This document shows positions 27,957 to 40,459 of a stretch of 64,000 bases of DNA, one piece after another. The stretch lies in NCBI RefSeq assembly GCF_964019385.1, contig NC_088655.1, positions 24,252,576 to 24,316,575 of the forward strand, in the 5' to 3' direction. Source of the DNA: Sycon ciliatum. Taxonomy: Eukaryota; Porifera; Calcarea; Leucosolenida; Sycettidae. The first letter of the stretch is position 1, and every line of letters begins with the position of its first letter. The notes beneath the pieces were generated by a model, which saw only the letters and a program-made list of their open reading frames with translations, did not search any database and was not told the origin of the DNA. The position numbers and the translations under genes were made by a program.

Positions 27957-28067
27957 AAGCGACCACCACCACCACCACTGCTATTATGCCATTTTTCCAG
28001 AGAAGTATGATCATTCCACTTGCCATCACAAACACACTTCAAGTTTCTTGGATTGACATGCACTGTC

Positions 28068-28124
28068 TGCACAATCTGGATGATGTCACTGTCAACTTGA
28101 CAGTGACATCATCCAGATTGTGCA
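28068..28124. repeat. perfect 28-bp palindrome with 1-bp centre
   Basis: Arms 28068-28095 and 28097-28124 (beginning TGCACAATCTGGATGATG) are exact reverse complements. In block B the corresponding right arm has mismatches. Confidence 0.93.
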
Positions 28125-28244
28125 ACTTTACACAATGTCATTGATTTGAAACTTTCCTTGCTCTGCCCTGCCTTGGGGCTGGTTTGGCAGCATGTAACTT
28201 AAGAGTTGTGTATGTTACAACCTCCGCTCCGCCCTTTATATACA

Positions 28245-28395
28245 TGTACACACGCACACGTGCACACACACGAATACACAAACACACACACACACACACA
28301 CATATGCATACACGAACACACACACACACATATGCATACACGAACACACACACACAAATACAGACACGTGCACACACACACACACACACACATCA
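28245..28395. repeat. (CA)n-rich microsatellite (block A)
   Basis: A CACACA tract with CATATGCATACACGAA interspersed units. Open frames here are repeat translation. Confidence 0.93.
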
Positions 28396-28399
28396 CCGG

Positions 28400-29904
28400 C
28401 AGGCATAGAGTAGCAGTGAGCGAACACAGCAAGTCAGACAACTAGGTATAATAATGTGCACCCCGCACACACGTCTTGCACACTACCATCATCGTTACAT
28501 ACGTTCTTCGGTACCCCATATACGGGAATAATAGCTATACATGTAGTCGTACATATAGTGCGGACGGTGGCCAAAAATTGATCAGATGAGAATGAAAGAG
28601 AACATATTTTTATTTATACCTATTTTCCTTTTCATCTCCCGGAAAAAAACTAATCAATTCATTGCTAGCCTGGTGAATATGAGTGCGCCCTCTATATAAC
28701 ACAGAGATAAAATTGAATTCATAGATGATATGGGTTGTCAGGTTCGCCTCCAGCATCTAGCATCAAAGTCAACAGAATGCTGTTGTCGACAAGACTTGAT
28801 AAGTTCTCCAAAAATGTGTGGACATTGATTGCACAGCTCAGCAGCAGTAATTGCAGCTCTGGCAACTCTGCATGGTGGCGTGGCCAGTTTTCTGGTGAAC
28901 TGAGCAGACAGTGCAGGCTAGGCTAAGCGAGAGAATGTCCCTCACATAGCAGGTCATGCTAGGCAGTGAGGGAACGTCCCTGCGCTTGGCAGGGAGCGAC
29001 GCAGGCACAGGCTGCCGTGTGCACGCAGTGTGCTCATGGCAGTATCGGCACTGCCTCGATGCAGGAGACCTGGCCTAGCTGGTGCATGCATGCATGTGAA
29101 TGGGGCTAGCTGTAGCAAGCATGGTGGCAGCGGCGGTCAAGTGAAGGCTGGGTCAACGCGTGTCAAAGCTTAGCTGAAGAAAACTCAACGTGAAATCAAG
29201 CTGCGGGCTCAAGCGAGGATAAAGTCATATGCACAGCCATAGTCAAAGAAAAACACAGACACGTTTGACTGTGTCGTAAAAACGAGAAAAGAGAAAAGTT
29301 GGAAAACCGCACCTAAGCCGTGTGGCATGGGGCCGCCAACACATCAGCAGTGCGAGTCCTGATTGGGCTTAGTGCTGTTGTGAACGTCCACAGGATATTG
29401 TGTCATGCCGTTTCTGCACTCGTGCACAGGCTCGCATACACATGCGGGCACACACACACAGGATGTGAACTCCTACAGTACAGGGGATGGATTACCGCTG
29501 TGTGCTACACATGCCCACGTGTGTGTCGGCTAGGTGCTGCATGTCGGTGCATGTTGGCTAGCTTTGGTTGTGCTTTCTTCCACCATATACATCAGCTACG
29601 ACTGCCAGACATCAGTGAACGAGAAGCGGAAGCAGGAGCAACAGTGGCGGCAGGTGTGCGGAGTGGCGCGCTCTCCGTTGATTGCTGGGGGATAAATCCA
29701 ACGCACAGGTACATGGGCTTGTCACATCACCATGGTGAGGGATAGGGTTGCCCCGGCAACAAACACGGCAGCGAACATGGTCGACTGGGACTGCGGACGG
29801 TTGCCACGGAAACATACACGGAGACCCTGACTCTGTTGTGCAAATCCCAATGGTCGTATAACGCTGACCGTCAGAGCCGCGAACACACATCGTGCATGCT
29901 GCTA
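28400..29904. other. intergenic, convergent gene ends (block A)
   Basis: Between the CARD and RapGEF stop codons. It should contain the RapGEF 3' UTR (minus) and the end of the CARD 3' UTR. Short open frames at 28735-28926 and 29320-29745 show no domain and are not retained in frame in block B at the second site. Confidence 0.5.
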
Positions 29905-30655
29905 TCACCGGATCTCCAGCGTGGAACCGGAGGTGTTTCGCACGCTCGGCGGGGGCTCTGCTTTCTGGGCCATGGCGTCCAGCTCCGCCTCGTCGCTGAT
30001 GATGTTCAGGTTCTTGAGGTAGTGCTCCACGCGGCGCATGGAGAACCACTGCTCGTAGATCTTACGTACGTCGCGGTCCGTCAGCTTGTCTTTCGGGTCG
30101 CGCAGCATCCGCGTGACGTCGTAGCTGCTGGCGTGGAAGCCGTTGATGTGGCGGATCTCCCGCGCCATCATGCGAAGCTTCTCGAAGTTGATGAGACCGT
30201 CGATGCGGTCGTCGTTGCCCAGGTAGATGAAGGTCAGGTCCTTGGTGACGACGGGGAAGAAGGGGACGATGGGAGCGGACACGCTGCTCACCATTGAGCG
30301 GTAGGTGAGCATGTTGCGAGACGGATTCATCAAGATCTGCATCTCCTCAATGCTCTGTTGAAGGGATGGGGGAAAACATGTGTAGATAGAGACGTAGGCA
30401 TGTGCACAGACAGACAGATAGATAGACATGCACACACATACACATACATACACAGACACGTGCACACACAAGCATACACACAGACACACATGTGAGCAGC
30501 CAGAAGCATGCAACCATGTCCGGAAAAGTACATAGAGTGCAATTAGATGAAGACCTCTTCATCTCTCCCCGATGCCCCCCCCCCCCCTCTCTTTATCTTT
30601 CTCTCCTCTGTCTCTCCCTCTTACATAATATACGCATGTGCACGTAGACGTGCGC

Positions 30656-30713
<58 letters not shown>

Positions 30714-33700
30714 ACTGACCATTTGACGCCCATCGCTGGAGGCGATGCTACAGCAGAAGCCATAGCAGCTTGTGCTGGGATTGCACCATTCAACAGCTTG
30801 CAAGGCTGAAGAATTGACCACCACTATTCAGGCTGGTCTACACCACACAGCTATGAAGTGGCTTTTTCTGGCCAGTGAATCCCTACACACACACTCACAC
30901 ACACACAACCGTCCACAGTGGACAAAAATCTGTCCCTCACACCGGGCTCTGTGAGCAACCTGCTTATAACTACACATATAACGGCTAAAACCAGGCATAC
31001 GCACGGGTAGTCAAACGGGTGCCCTTAGTACCTGGGACATAGAGAATCATCCACACTAACTTCACACAGATGTGTCCGCAGATCGAGTAACTGCACTCAT
31101 TACCTCCTAAACAGAGCTCCAAGTTGCGGGTACCTCCGTCTACCATGCACCCTAATGTAGTGAAATGTTGCTACTCTTTTTGCCTATTTTCGGTGGAAAT
31201 AATGACGGCATATGCCAGAGCCCTTTCCTATCAAAACGTATAAGATGTAGGGTTCGGACATTTCCGAGCTATGGGCACTGCCCGATCCAGGATCGCCCAG
31301 ATAAGAGAGATACGAGTGTGCTGGAACAATAATGTGCCTGACATGGCTGGTTTTCTATTCCGCATTTTCGGAGTACAGTCAACTTCGCTTATAACGACAC
31401 TCGGCGGGGCATCAGAAAAGTGTCCTTATTTGCGAAGTGTCGTTATACCCGAAGTCTCATTATATGTGTCACAGTTGGATGGGACTTTGCTCTGGGCATG
31501 AAATATATGTCGTTATTCGCGAATTGTCGTTATATCCGCAGTCGTTATTAGCGAAGTTGACTGTATAACCTGAACTGTTAACACAGCGGCAGATCCAGCG
31601 ATCTCTACAGGGGGGGGGGGGGGGGTCCAGTATAGTCAACACTGAATAGCTGATACGTACATGGACACGCATATGGCTGCTAGTACAGTACAGCCAGACC
31701 TCGCATAACCGCACACATCCGTTTCCCACAAAAAATCCGGACAGGCGAGGGAACCGGATTATCGAACTCACATACTGTATGCATGCATGACATATGCTGT
31801 AAATCGGTAACCAACGATTTTCTTCCGGACGGCGAGGGATCCGGATAAAAGAGGACCGGATAAGCGAGGTCTGACTGTGGTAGATTGACGAAATTTAGGG
31901 GGTTCTGTGGAACCCCTCCTGGATCCACCCCTGGAACACCAGTTATTCACCCAACAAAAGTCAGTTTGCCTTATACTACAACTTGCAGTACAAGTACGAT
32001 GGTCAAATTTTGCGGTGATAAACAGGGCATATGTCTGTGTTTTCCGACGAGCATCAAGGTGCGGCATTTACACCAGTGTGGCTTATACTCGGGGTTAATA
32101 CGGCAACTCACCTTGATATCGCGCGCGCCAAGCTTCTCCCAGGTCTGGCGCAGTCGCGTGACGGCCCCGTACGACAGGCCGCTGGTGATGGCGAACATGG
32201 TGTTGAAGTTGCGCAGCGACCGGCACAGCTTGGCCACCTTCAGGAAAAACTTGATCTTGCGCACGCGCTGCTGCATCGACGGCTCGCTGACGATCTCGGT
32301 GACCACCCAGAACATCTCGTTGTTGGTGGTGCTGGAGAAACGCTGAAAGTCGCTCTGCTCCTTTCCCCCGGGATGATCCTTGCCACCACTGCCGCTGCCA
32401 TTACCGTTGAGATCCCAGATGTAGTTGACGTACTCGGCCCCGCTGATGCGGCGGAACGTCAGGAAGCTCTGTAGCGTGACCACGCGTGCTACATCTCGTG
32501 TGTCCAGGCTCAGGAGATCGCAGGCGCCGTCGTGCATGATGTCCGTCACCAGGCTGCTGCCGTGCACCAGGTTCGTCGTCGTCTTGTTCGACTTCAGGTA
32601 GAAGCGCGACATTGGGCGCAGCTCCGCCGGCAGGTTGGCAAACGCGTCCGGTAGGCGTGTCTGCTGCACCACGCCCTGCGGGCTGACGGTGATGCGGCAC
32701 AGCGAGAACGACTCCTCCGAGTCGGGCATCTCGAACTGGCGCACGCCCATGCGCACCAGGTCCAGCGCCGTTGTCGCCGCGCCAACCGTCAGGTAGCGGT
32801 GCTGGTGATCGTGCCGGTACAGCTTGATCACGCTCAGCGGCAACAGGCTAGACGGCGACGTGGGTCTGGAGGGACGATTCGCCGACGCTGCCACCACGGA
32901 CGCCGAAGAAGACCCTCCACCACCGCCAGCGGGACTGCTGTTCATGGGCACGGAGAGAGAGGTCTTGCGCGCGTGCGGCGCCGATGCGACGCGCATGCTT
33001 GCCGAGCGCATGTTCGACGTGGACGCGTAGCGCTTGGCAAAGCCGTGCAGGCGCCGACCGAACAGCGTGGAGGAGCGCGGAGAGCTGTCCGCAGCCCCGC
33101 CGACGCCCCCACCACCCACGGCGTTCAGAGCGCCGGACGAAGACGAGAGGTGCCCGCTGATGCCGTTCTGGTGCGCGTGCTGCTGGGGTGCCAGGCGTGA
33201 CCTGCCCGCCACATGCTGTTGGTCATGAGGAGCGTCTGAATCGCCGCCAGCATGCTCTACAAGTGGGAAAGTCCCCTTACTCTGCACGGCTATTGTCAGC
33301 AGCCGCAGCTCGCCCAGGAAGTTCGTCTCCTCCAGCTGGCGGCGGAACGTGCGTAGAAAGCCGATCATCTCCACCGAGCCGTTGAAGTCCTCGATGTGAT
33401 TGTTCGCCCAGAGCAGCACCACGCGGGCCACGCGGTCGCGCAGCTCGGCGTGCAGGAACAGCTGCTCGAGGAGCTCAGCGAGCTCCGTTGCCGTCATGAA
33501 CGTGCGATACGTCAGGAGGAAGTCCTCGGCGTACGCTGGGTCGTAGTCTCCCACGACCAGGTGCGCCACGAGCTTGGCCCGCGCGCCACGCACCACCACC
33601 TGGCCCCACTCCGTCTTGCCCGTCTTGCGATACTCCGTGACCATCACCAGCGCGCCGTCCTCCACCACCTCCACGGTGGCCTGCTCCGACTGCGCAAACA

Positions 33701-34445
33701 CGTCGTGGAACTGCTCCGCGGCGACGCTCAGCAGCAGCGTTTCCGTGCCGCGCGTCACCAGCGAGCCCGCCTGAATGACCTTCTTCTTGTGGGCGCGCGA
33801 CACGCCAAACGCCTCGCCCAGGTGGAAGACGGCTGGCTCGTAGGACTCGCGTACGAGCTCCACCGCGCCGCCGAACACCACCCACCAGTGGTCCACCTCT
33901 TCGCCGGAGCGCACCAGCACCGTGCGTGCTCGCTCGTACGTCTGCAGGCGCATGAGCGCGCACAGCTTCTCCCGCACGGGCAGCGTCATGTTGGCGAACG
34001 CCGGTAGGTGCTGGATATAGTCCATGATCACGTCCAGGTCGTCGGCGCTGCGCTTCTCCGGCGCTTTCGACAGCAGGTCCTGAATGGACGCAAAGCTATC
34101 GCTGTACTGGGAGGACACATCGGACGTATCGTCGCCATCCTCTGGTTCAGAATCCACGCAGACCTCTTCCAGGCCCTCCAGCTCCTCAAGGATGTCCAGG
34201 TCTTCCAGGCTGCCCATCTCGCAGATGTTGATCTCTGGCGTTTCCAGGAACTTTCCCGATAGGCACCCGAGCGACGAGGAGGCCTGGCCCAACTGGGCTT
34301 CCAGCAGTTGGTTCCGCACGCCTGGTGCCGATCTCGACAGGTCTCCGTTCATCGCAGCCGCTGCCGTCGCTCCGTTGTGGTGCCCACTCCCGGAGCCCGC
34401 TGCCCCAGCGCTGCCAGAAGGGTAAGTGCTGCGAGAATGATCCAT
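29905..34445 (-). CDS. RAPGEF2-like: RapGEF2/6-type guanine nucleotide exchange factor, block A copy
   Basis: Two coding exons, 34445-32112 and 30354-29905, joined AAG|GTGAGT to CAACAG|AGC (phase 0), give 927 residues. Order: Gly/Ser/Ala-rich start, acidic stretch (76-110), cyclic-nucleotide-binding-like domain (about 133-260), RasGEF N-terminal/REM domain (about 280-385, YAEDFLLTYRTFM), low-complexity Ser/Gly/His linker (395-535), RA domain (about 535-620) and RasGEF catalytic domain (about 650-880, including VVTEIVSEPSMQQR, FNTMFAITSGLS, MNPSRNM and IPFFP-like VPFFPVVTKDLTFI). Such proteins load GTP on Rap at membranes and junctions. The PDZ domain normally between REM and RA is missing. 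The cNBD keeps Gly-Glu but not the Arg-x-Ala of cAMP-binding cassettes. It is very GC-rich compared with flanks, which makes many long shadow frames on the plus strand. Confidence 0.9.
30657..30712. repeat. (CA)n microsatellite (block A)
   Basis: An uninterrupted CA tract just before a LINE-tail-like segment, in the RapGEF intron. Confidence 0.94.
30713..30890 (-). mobile_element. LINE/SINE tail segment present only in block A
   Basis: It contains the hairpin CATCGC-TGGAG-GCGATG and resembles 850-900 and the end of 27655-27925. Block B lacks it: CA repeats run straight into ACCGTCCACAGTGG. It is probably a polymorphic retroelement fragment. Confidence 0.5.
31376..31563. mobile_element. pogo-like MITE (CAGTCAACTTCGCTTATAACGAC), block A
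   Basis: 188 bp, TA-flanked (31374, 31564), near-perfect inverted ends, in the RapGEF intron. Confidence 0.86.
31691..31877. mobile_element. pogo/Tigger-like MITE (CAGCCAGACCTCGC), block A
   Basis: About 187 bp, ends CAGCCAGACCTCGC and GCGAGGTCTGACTG, in the RapGEF intron 127 bp from the previous MITE. Confidence 0.82.
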
Positions 34446-36027
34446 GTGCGGGCCAACAGCGGGCCACGCGGGTGGGTACGAAGCTCGGGAACCGAGGCAG
34501 TTAGGTTTGCGCCAAGCGCCAACGACAAGAAACGATCATGCACACGCTACGCAAGCGAAGTCGCCTCCGTTGGTGCATTCGGTATCAGCCCTACTGCTAG
34601 CGAGCTTCCCTACGTCGTTTGGACGACTCGCCCATTTCACCTCCACTACTCTACTCACCGTTAGCCGTCCTCCTCGACTTTTACGTTAGCGCAGGGACGC
34701 CACCAAACCGCTACTCACGCTAGATCTTTACTCCAGCCTAGTGCAGAGATGATTGTGATGTCGATAATTCACCAGCGAACTCACCGACCTCGAGAGCGGT
34801 AGCCAGCTAGCTAAAAGGCCGCCGACACGAAAACGTACTATCGCGGCGAGCCTTGGCGCACAACTGACATGCAGGCGTGTGGTGCAAATATTTACTTAGC
34901 AAAAACAGTATCATACACCGCAGCTCGGCAGCTTTGGTTGTGTGTGGGAATCCTCTTCCACTCAGCTTCTCCAAACATCCTTATTTTCTTTGAACAGCAG
35001 ACTCATAAAGTCATACAGTCATACAGAGCATGATGCAGTGCCTAGTGGAAACGCATACAGATTACAGTAGACATGACATGTGTAACTCACAGCCAGATAG
35101 CGTGCGCCAAGCCCAAACCAAAGCCAAGATCTCAACTCAAGTCTACCAAGCTGCAAGACAGTCAATCAGCTGCACTCGCATAACCACTAACCAGGGCATG
35201 ATTACTGTACTGGCTACTGCTACTGCACTGGCTACTGCTGCTAGAGATAGTCACAGAGCTACAGTACAGAGCTACAGTACAGAGCTACAGTACAGAGCTA
35301 CATACTACATGTAGTAGTACATGACCCTGATGAGTGATGACTGATTGTAGGCAATGTAGCACGGCTTCAAACTGCGGTGCAGGCCATTTTACACCACAGA
35401 CTTACCTAGTATGTACAGTACAGTCAGTATGTCAGTACTGTAGATCTACTAGTACGGTTTGTGATGCGCGGCCGAGGATGCGCTCGTTGAGTGCTTGATT
35501 GGACCGTTCTTTCTCGCTCTGGTCTTATCTGGAGTGCTCGCTGCTCAGTCAGACTCAGAGTCAAAGCTGCTGTTAGCATACGGAACACTGTCACACTGTC
35601 AGACCACTCCAACTCCGACCTGCTCATTATACCACATGACTGTATCATTATTATTATTATCAACTAATTACTATTACTTAGCTGCTGTTCTTCTGTTTCG
35701 CTTCGACCGTACTGAGAATGTTCGATCATTCGTCGAATCCTAACCCACAGATTCGACTATCTTTGTACCAGTAGTAGTACACTCTACCATGCTCGACTGC
35801 AGTGCTGGTCAATGAAATCCGATCCAGTGTGTCAGCTTTGCGCCCTGCCTGCACCAGTGAAAATCCCATAATTACTGCACAACGCTCTGCGCGGACTTGG
35901 CTCGCAAGTCACAGGATCAGATTTCATCTAGCAGCATGTTCATGTACAAGACGATTGTACTACTGTCGTGGACATGGAAATCCGGTCGCACGTCTAGCGG
36001 CCCCGTTGCGCTGGCCATGCAGCCGTG
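34446..36027. other. RapGEF 5' flank (block A), no gene seen
   Basis: Probably the 5' UTR and promoter of the minus-strand gene. It includes a short tandem repeat GAGCTACAGTACA near 35255-35300 and a TTATTA run at 35644. No open frame with protein features. Confidence 0.5.
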
Positions 36028-36689
36028 GCACGTTTTAGTATGCGCTGCTGCTGGTCGCATCGGATCGACAAGTGCACTGCGTGCAACGTTCTGTACGCGC
36101 TGAGGGCGCCGGCCCCGGTCAATCGACTGGATTTCCATGTCCGCTACAGTAGAAGCTCTATTTTCCTCAGTCAGTGGTCTGTTTCTCCCTGTTTGGAATC
36201 AAGCCTCAAGCCATCAAGAACAATAAGCATAGTGCGGAAACAGCAGTTCAACTGTTGCCTACAATACATCCTCCAACTCCAAGTGCAAAGCAAGAAATAA
36301 TTACTACCCGCTTTGTTTGCTTATCGACGTGTGATTACAGTTCCGCTCACCAGAAAAGTAATCAATTATTTGCTTCAACAATGCCGCCTCACACAGTCAC
36401 TCACTACACCGTACACGGTCTCCTTGTCGATCTACACCTGGTGGAACACCGAACAGTACAGTGCTGTTGTTTGTGGAGGCAAGTACTACAACACCAACGA
36501 TAAATACAATGAAAATATACTGTAACGGGAGTAACGCGGCACGAATGCACAGATGAGACTGAGTATGAATGATCACCACCATCCATGTTACATGTTACAT
36601 GTACATGTACATTTCCAGTCCGGCCCAGCTGACAAGTGACAGACATGCTGCCACCTGCTGCCCCTGAGCCCGCCCCGCCCCAGAACCCG

Positions 36690-36875
36690 CCACCAACATC
36701 AAGTGAAACAACACTCCCATGCCTTCGGACGCTTCCAGTTGTCAAACCCTCTCCCCGCAACAAGTCCTTTTTACATCCTACACCGATCCTTCCCGTTCGG
36801 CCTACTCACAACATGGAATGCTCTACTCTCTGCCATCCTGAACGCTCCCCCATCCAAGGCAGCGCTGCAACGCTA
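36690..36875 (+). pseudogene. LINE ORF2 C-terminal relic
   Basis: A plus-strand frame reads FGRFQLSNPLP and then RSFPFGLLTTWNALLSAIL, the Arg-Ser-Phe ... Trp-Asn-x-Leu step at the C-terminus of CR1/Rex-type LINE proteins, ending in a stop near 36870. Upstream is lost. Confidence 0.5.
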
Positions 36876-37092
36876 GATCTACATGTACCTCCTCGAGCAA
36901 ACTAGTTACTTGTGCCAAGTAATTAGTTGTGGGACTGCTGTCGACGTGTACACCACAGACTAGCATACTACTTGATGGCCTATCTGAGTAACTCTTTCTT
37001 TCATTTCCCCCCCCCCCCCCCCCCCTGGTGCGCGTTGTGTACAAGGATACCGAGACCTTAGGCTTAGGCTTTGGTCGGAAGAGTCCACAACA

Positions 37093-37292
37093 NNNNNNNN
37101 NNNNNNNNNNNNNNNNNNNNNNNNNNNNNNNNNNNNNNNNNNNNNNNNNNNNNNNNNNNNNNNNNNNNNNNNNNNNNNNNNNNNNNNNNNNNNNNNNNNN
37201 NNNNNNNNNNNNNNNNNNNNNNNNNNNNNNNNNNNNNNNNNNNNNNNNNNNNNNNNNNNNNNNNNNNNNNNNNNNNNNNNNNNNNNNNNNNN
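37093..37292. other. assembly gap of 200 N
   Basis: Exactly 200 undetermined bases between blocks A and B, a round number typical of a scaffolding placeholder. The true distance is unknown. Confidence 0.99.
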
Positions 37293-37413
37293 TCTCCTGC
37301 TCCTCCCTCATATGCCCAAGACAGTATGACCAACTGTGAATACAGTTCATGCCCACATGTGAACTTGTGTGGTTCTCTTGTAGTAAGCTGCCACGTGTGT
37401 ACTTGCACGTGTT

Positions 37414-37416
37414 GTG

Positions 37417-37484
<68 letters not shown>
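37414..37484. repeat. (GT)n microsatellite
   Basis: A long GT tract just right of the gap, followed to about 37700 by GTGTGCGCG-rich sequence. Confidence 0.95.
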
Positions 37485-37487
<3 letters not shown>

Positions 37488-37699
37488 GTGTGTATCTATG
37501 GGACTGCGTTCTCCTATTCTCTCTCCGGTGCCTTCGAGGCCCACGCAACCCTTGTGGCATTGGCTCGACAGCACAGGGCAGGAGTGTGCGCGCGTGCATG
37601 TGTATATGTGGGTGGGTGTGCGCGCGCACGCGCGCGTGTGCATGCGCATGTGTGGGTGGGTGTGCGCGCGCGCGCGGGTGTGCGCGCGTGTGCGCACGC

Positions 37700-38556
37700 T
37701 GATGCTCAGCTCTCCAGAATTATGTCCGTGTGCGTAGCCAGTGTATGGTGGCAACATAGCCTTCCTTCATGTATATGTGTATGCGCATACTATTTGGGAT
37801 GCTTTACTGTTTTTGGTGGGATCCAGTTACATAGTTTTCTGTTCAATTATTTATGTTTATACGGCTGCTGTACTTGTAGTGCAACTTTATGTCTTTCTGC
37901 TGGTCAATTTGTCGTCTTGATGGTGTTCTAAATTCTAATACTGATATACATAGAAAATATTACCCTCAGAAAGTGTGCTCGTTGTGAAGTTGTCCTTCTT
38001 TGGGCTCAAACCATTGCTCGTGTATAGGTAGATACATATCAGTGGGTTCGATTGGTGGCGAGAGGTCAGCCTAAATTGTTTGGGGCGGAATTCGGCACGA
38101 AATCCACGCTGAGTACTTTTTGACGACCTTGAAAACTCTGGCGAGAAAGCGAGGAAAATGATGTCGCTTGGAGCTTTCCGCGAAACTTAGGGCAGCTAAT
38201 GCCCGCACCTTCCCAAACATTGCCTTGGAACAAGACGATACCACCAGGGAAGCTCTTGTGAGCAAGGGATAAAATAGTCTCTTTTTGGCGATATTGAGCT
38301 GAGTTTCAAATTTCCCGGGCCTTGGGTCGGATTTGGAAAATAAAAGTGCAACTTTTAGGGCTCTTTTTCGGTGCTGGCGCTTCGCCTGCGCAAGTAGCTA
38401 CCCAGGCCAACGGAACAAAAGGAGACAAAAGGTGAGTACGCAAGTGCATGCAGGCCAGCTAGAAAAGGTACGGGAGGTGGTACCTAACAGTATGTACACT
38501 GTATATCATGTGCACATTCACATGTCTGAAGGTTTGTGGTTTTTCAATAAAAAAAA
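37700..38556. other. non-coding, nothing recognised
   Basis: An AT-richer sequence between the GT repeat and block B. No open frame, splice-consistent exon or clear transposon end was found. It is unrelated to the left flank of block A. Confidence 0.5.
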
Positions 38557-38563
38557 TACTCCA

Positions 38564-38626
38564 TAGCTCCGTGGTTAGAGCATAACTGGCCTCAAAACGT
38601 CAAGCGTAGGTCCCTGGTTCGAGTCC
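38564..38626 (+). mobile_element. tRNA-derived SINE head (block B)
   Basis: Same A box and B box (B box 38616-38626) as the block A unit. It is the first homologous sequence of block B. Confidence 0.63.
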
Positions 38627-39171
38627 TGCCTCCTGGTGGTGACAGACAGACAGGCAATATTTTCAGACTTTTCCCTTTTCCATTCCCTGAACTTTTGAAC
38701 GATAGCGAATGTGATTATGTCCCTGGTTTGAGCCCTGGGCCACTAGGCACTGGCGGATAATGCTCGAAAAGGTGGCACATTCTGCTCGAAAAGCAGTGAA
38801 ATAATATTGGCAGAACCATACAAACCTTATGGCGAGCAATTCCTCGAATTCTGCTCCATTTCTTTATCCACATACCAAACATGCATGAAACCTACCAGAA
38901 AAAGTACCGAATTCTGCCAATTTTTCTGCCGGCATTATCCGCATAGGCCCCTGGTGCCCCAGTGGTCGTGACAGTCATGTTTTTCTTCAGATTGTTTCCC
39001 TTTTATCTCCCTCACTTTTTTTATTGGAGTAGAAAAGAGCTGGTTCCCAAGTTCCGTGCTCTGAGAAGCAAAGGCGTCAAATGCCACCTTCCACGTGATG
39101 CCATTACACTGAACGGTAAACACTTGACATCCCAGGACATTGCCCGCCTCCTGACCACACAGAGCCAATAG

Positions 39172-40458
39172 GAAACAGCCCGGGCATCCCCAACACCACA
39201 CAAGAGATCTGCAACTGCCACGGCTACCACTACTGCACCGTCTACCAGCACGATCAGTATTGCTCATTTATCACCAGCATCAACAGCTACAACTCGAAAG
39301 CTAAGTATTGCTCATATTAATGTATGTAGTCTTTATAATAAATTGCATGAGATCAAATCACTTCTACATGCTCATAATATTGATGTATTGACCCTCACTG
39401 AAACATGGTTGACCGACACTGTTCCTGATAACTGTATAAACATACCGAACTACACCGTGCACAGACAGGACAGGCAGACTGGGAGAGGAGGCGGTGTCTG
39501 CATGTATGTTAGAGATGAGTATGATAATCGGAGATTACACCACTCCTCAGACGTGGAAGTGTTTGTTGTGCAGATAAATGTATGCCAACAACCATTGACC
39601 ATATTCGGCGTTTACCGAGCGCCAGCGGTACCTATAAGCTTCTGGTCGATCCTCACTGACTTGATCGACGACTCGCTGAGACGTGCACCAGCCTCCACCT
39701 GCTCTATTGTTCTAGGAGATTTCAATGTGAATGTACAAGATCCTAATCATACACACTACTCTCATCTACAAACACTCTGTAGTGATTTCGACCTCCGAAA
39801 TGTTGTCACCTCACCAACCAGATATCCAAGCGGAACAACGATAGATCTAGTATTAGTACCCAACTCCACTTTCACCACACCACCTGCAGTACTCAGCGGG
39901 ACTGATATTGTCTTCAGCAGTTCGACTGTAATTGCGTGTGATATTTCAGACCATAATCTGGTTCATGTTCATTTCACCGTCCATTCTGATGCTCAGCCAC
40001 ACCAGACGAGTAGACAAATACAGATACGTAAGCCACCAGTTCGGTCTCTGAATATCATAGATTTCCAAGGAACAGCCACTGAGAAAATGTTCAACCTGTC
40101 CCACCACGCTAGTGCCTCATCGCCAGAGTCTCTAAACACACGCATTGTACATTGGCAGACTGCAGTTCAGGGTGCACTAGACGAGCATTGCCCTGTTAAA
40201 CGTGTGAATATCAAGAAAGCATACGCTTCAGCCCCATGGATGGATGATGAACTCCGCCTTCTATTGTTTAAGCGCAAACGGGCGCACCGTGCAATGCTCA
40301 GACACCCAGACCAGTCAGATCTCGTACAACAGTTTAGAGCACTTCGCAGGCAATGCAAATACCTAACTAGAAAGAAACGGTCGACATACTTCCAAGAACA
40401 ACTTGTCTGCCACAGAGGCCACCCAAGAGAACAGTGGGGTATTATAAACAATCGATGA
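39172..40458 (+). pseudogene. LINE ORF2 endonuclease part
   Basis: An open frame with APE endonuclease landmarks: LTETWL, GGGVCMYVRD, FGVYRAP, VLGDFNVN, TIDLVLV and SDHNLVHVHF, followed by the linker before the reverse transcriptase. It stops at 40458. About 100 residues usually found before the RT fingers are missing, so an internal deletion joins HPREQWGIINNR to the RT region in another frame. Confidence 0.85.
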
Positions 40459-40459
40459 G

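Larger units (their letters stand above)
19985..36027. repeat. block A of a two-copy locus
   Basis: Aligns collinearly with 38557-63771 from TACTCCATAGCTCC to ATGCAGCCGTG, including the CARD and RapGEF genes. Flanks outside are unrelated. The blocks differ by scattered substitutions, repeat-length changes and whole transposon insertions. Confidence 0.93.

Noticed and set aside
32399..34010. Long plus-strand frames such as 33396-34007 (203 aa) opposite RapGEF
   Set aside because: Antisense shadows caused by the very GC-rich codon use of RapGEF; rich in His/Arg/Leu with no domain.
35320..35345. CTGATGAGTGATGACTGATTG
   Set aside because: It has the CTGATGA word but no matching stem II or GAAA. 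Not a ribozyme.
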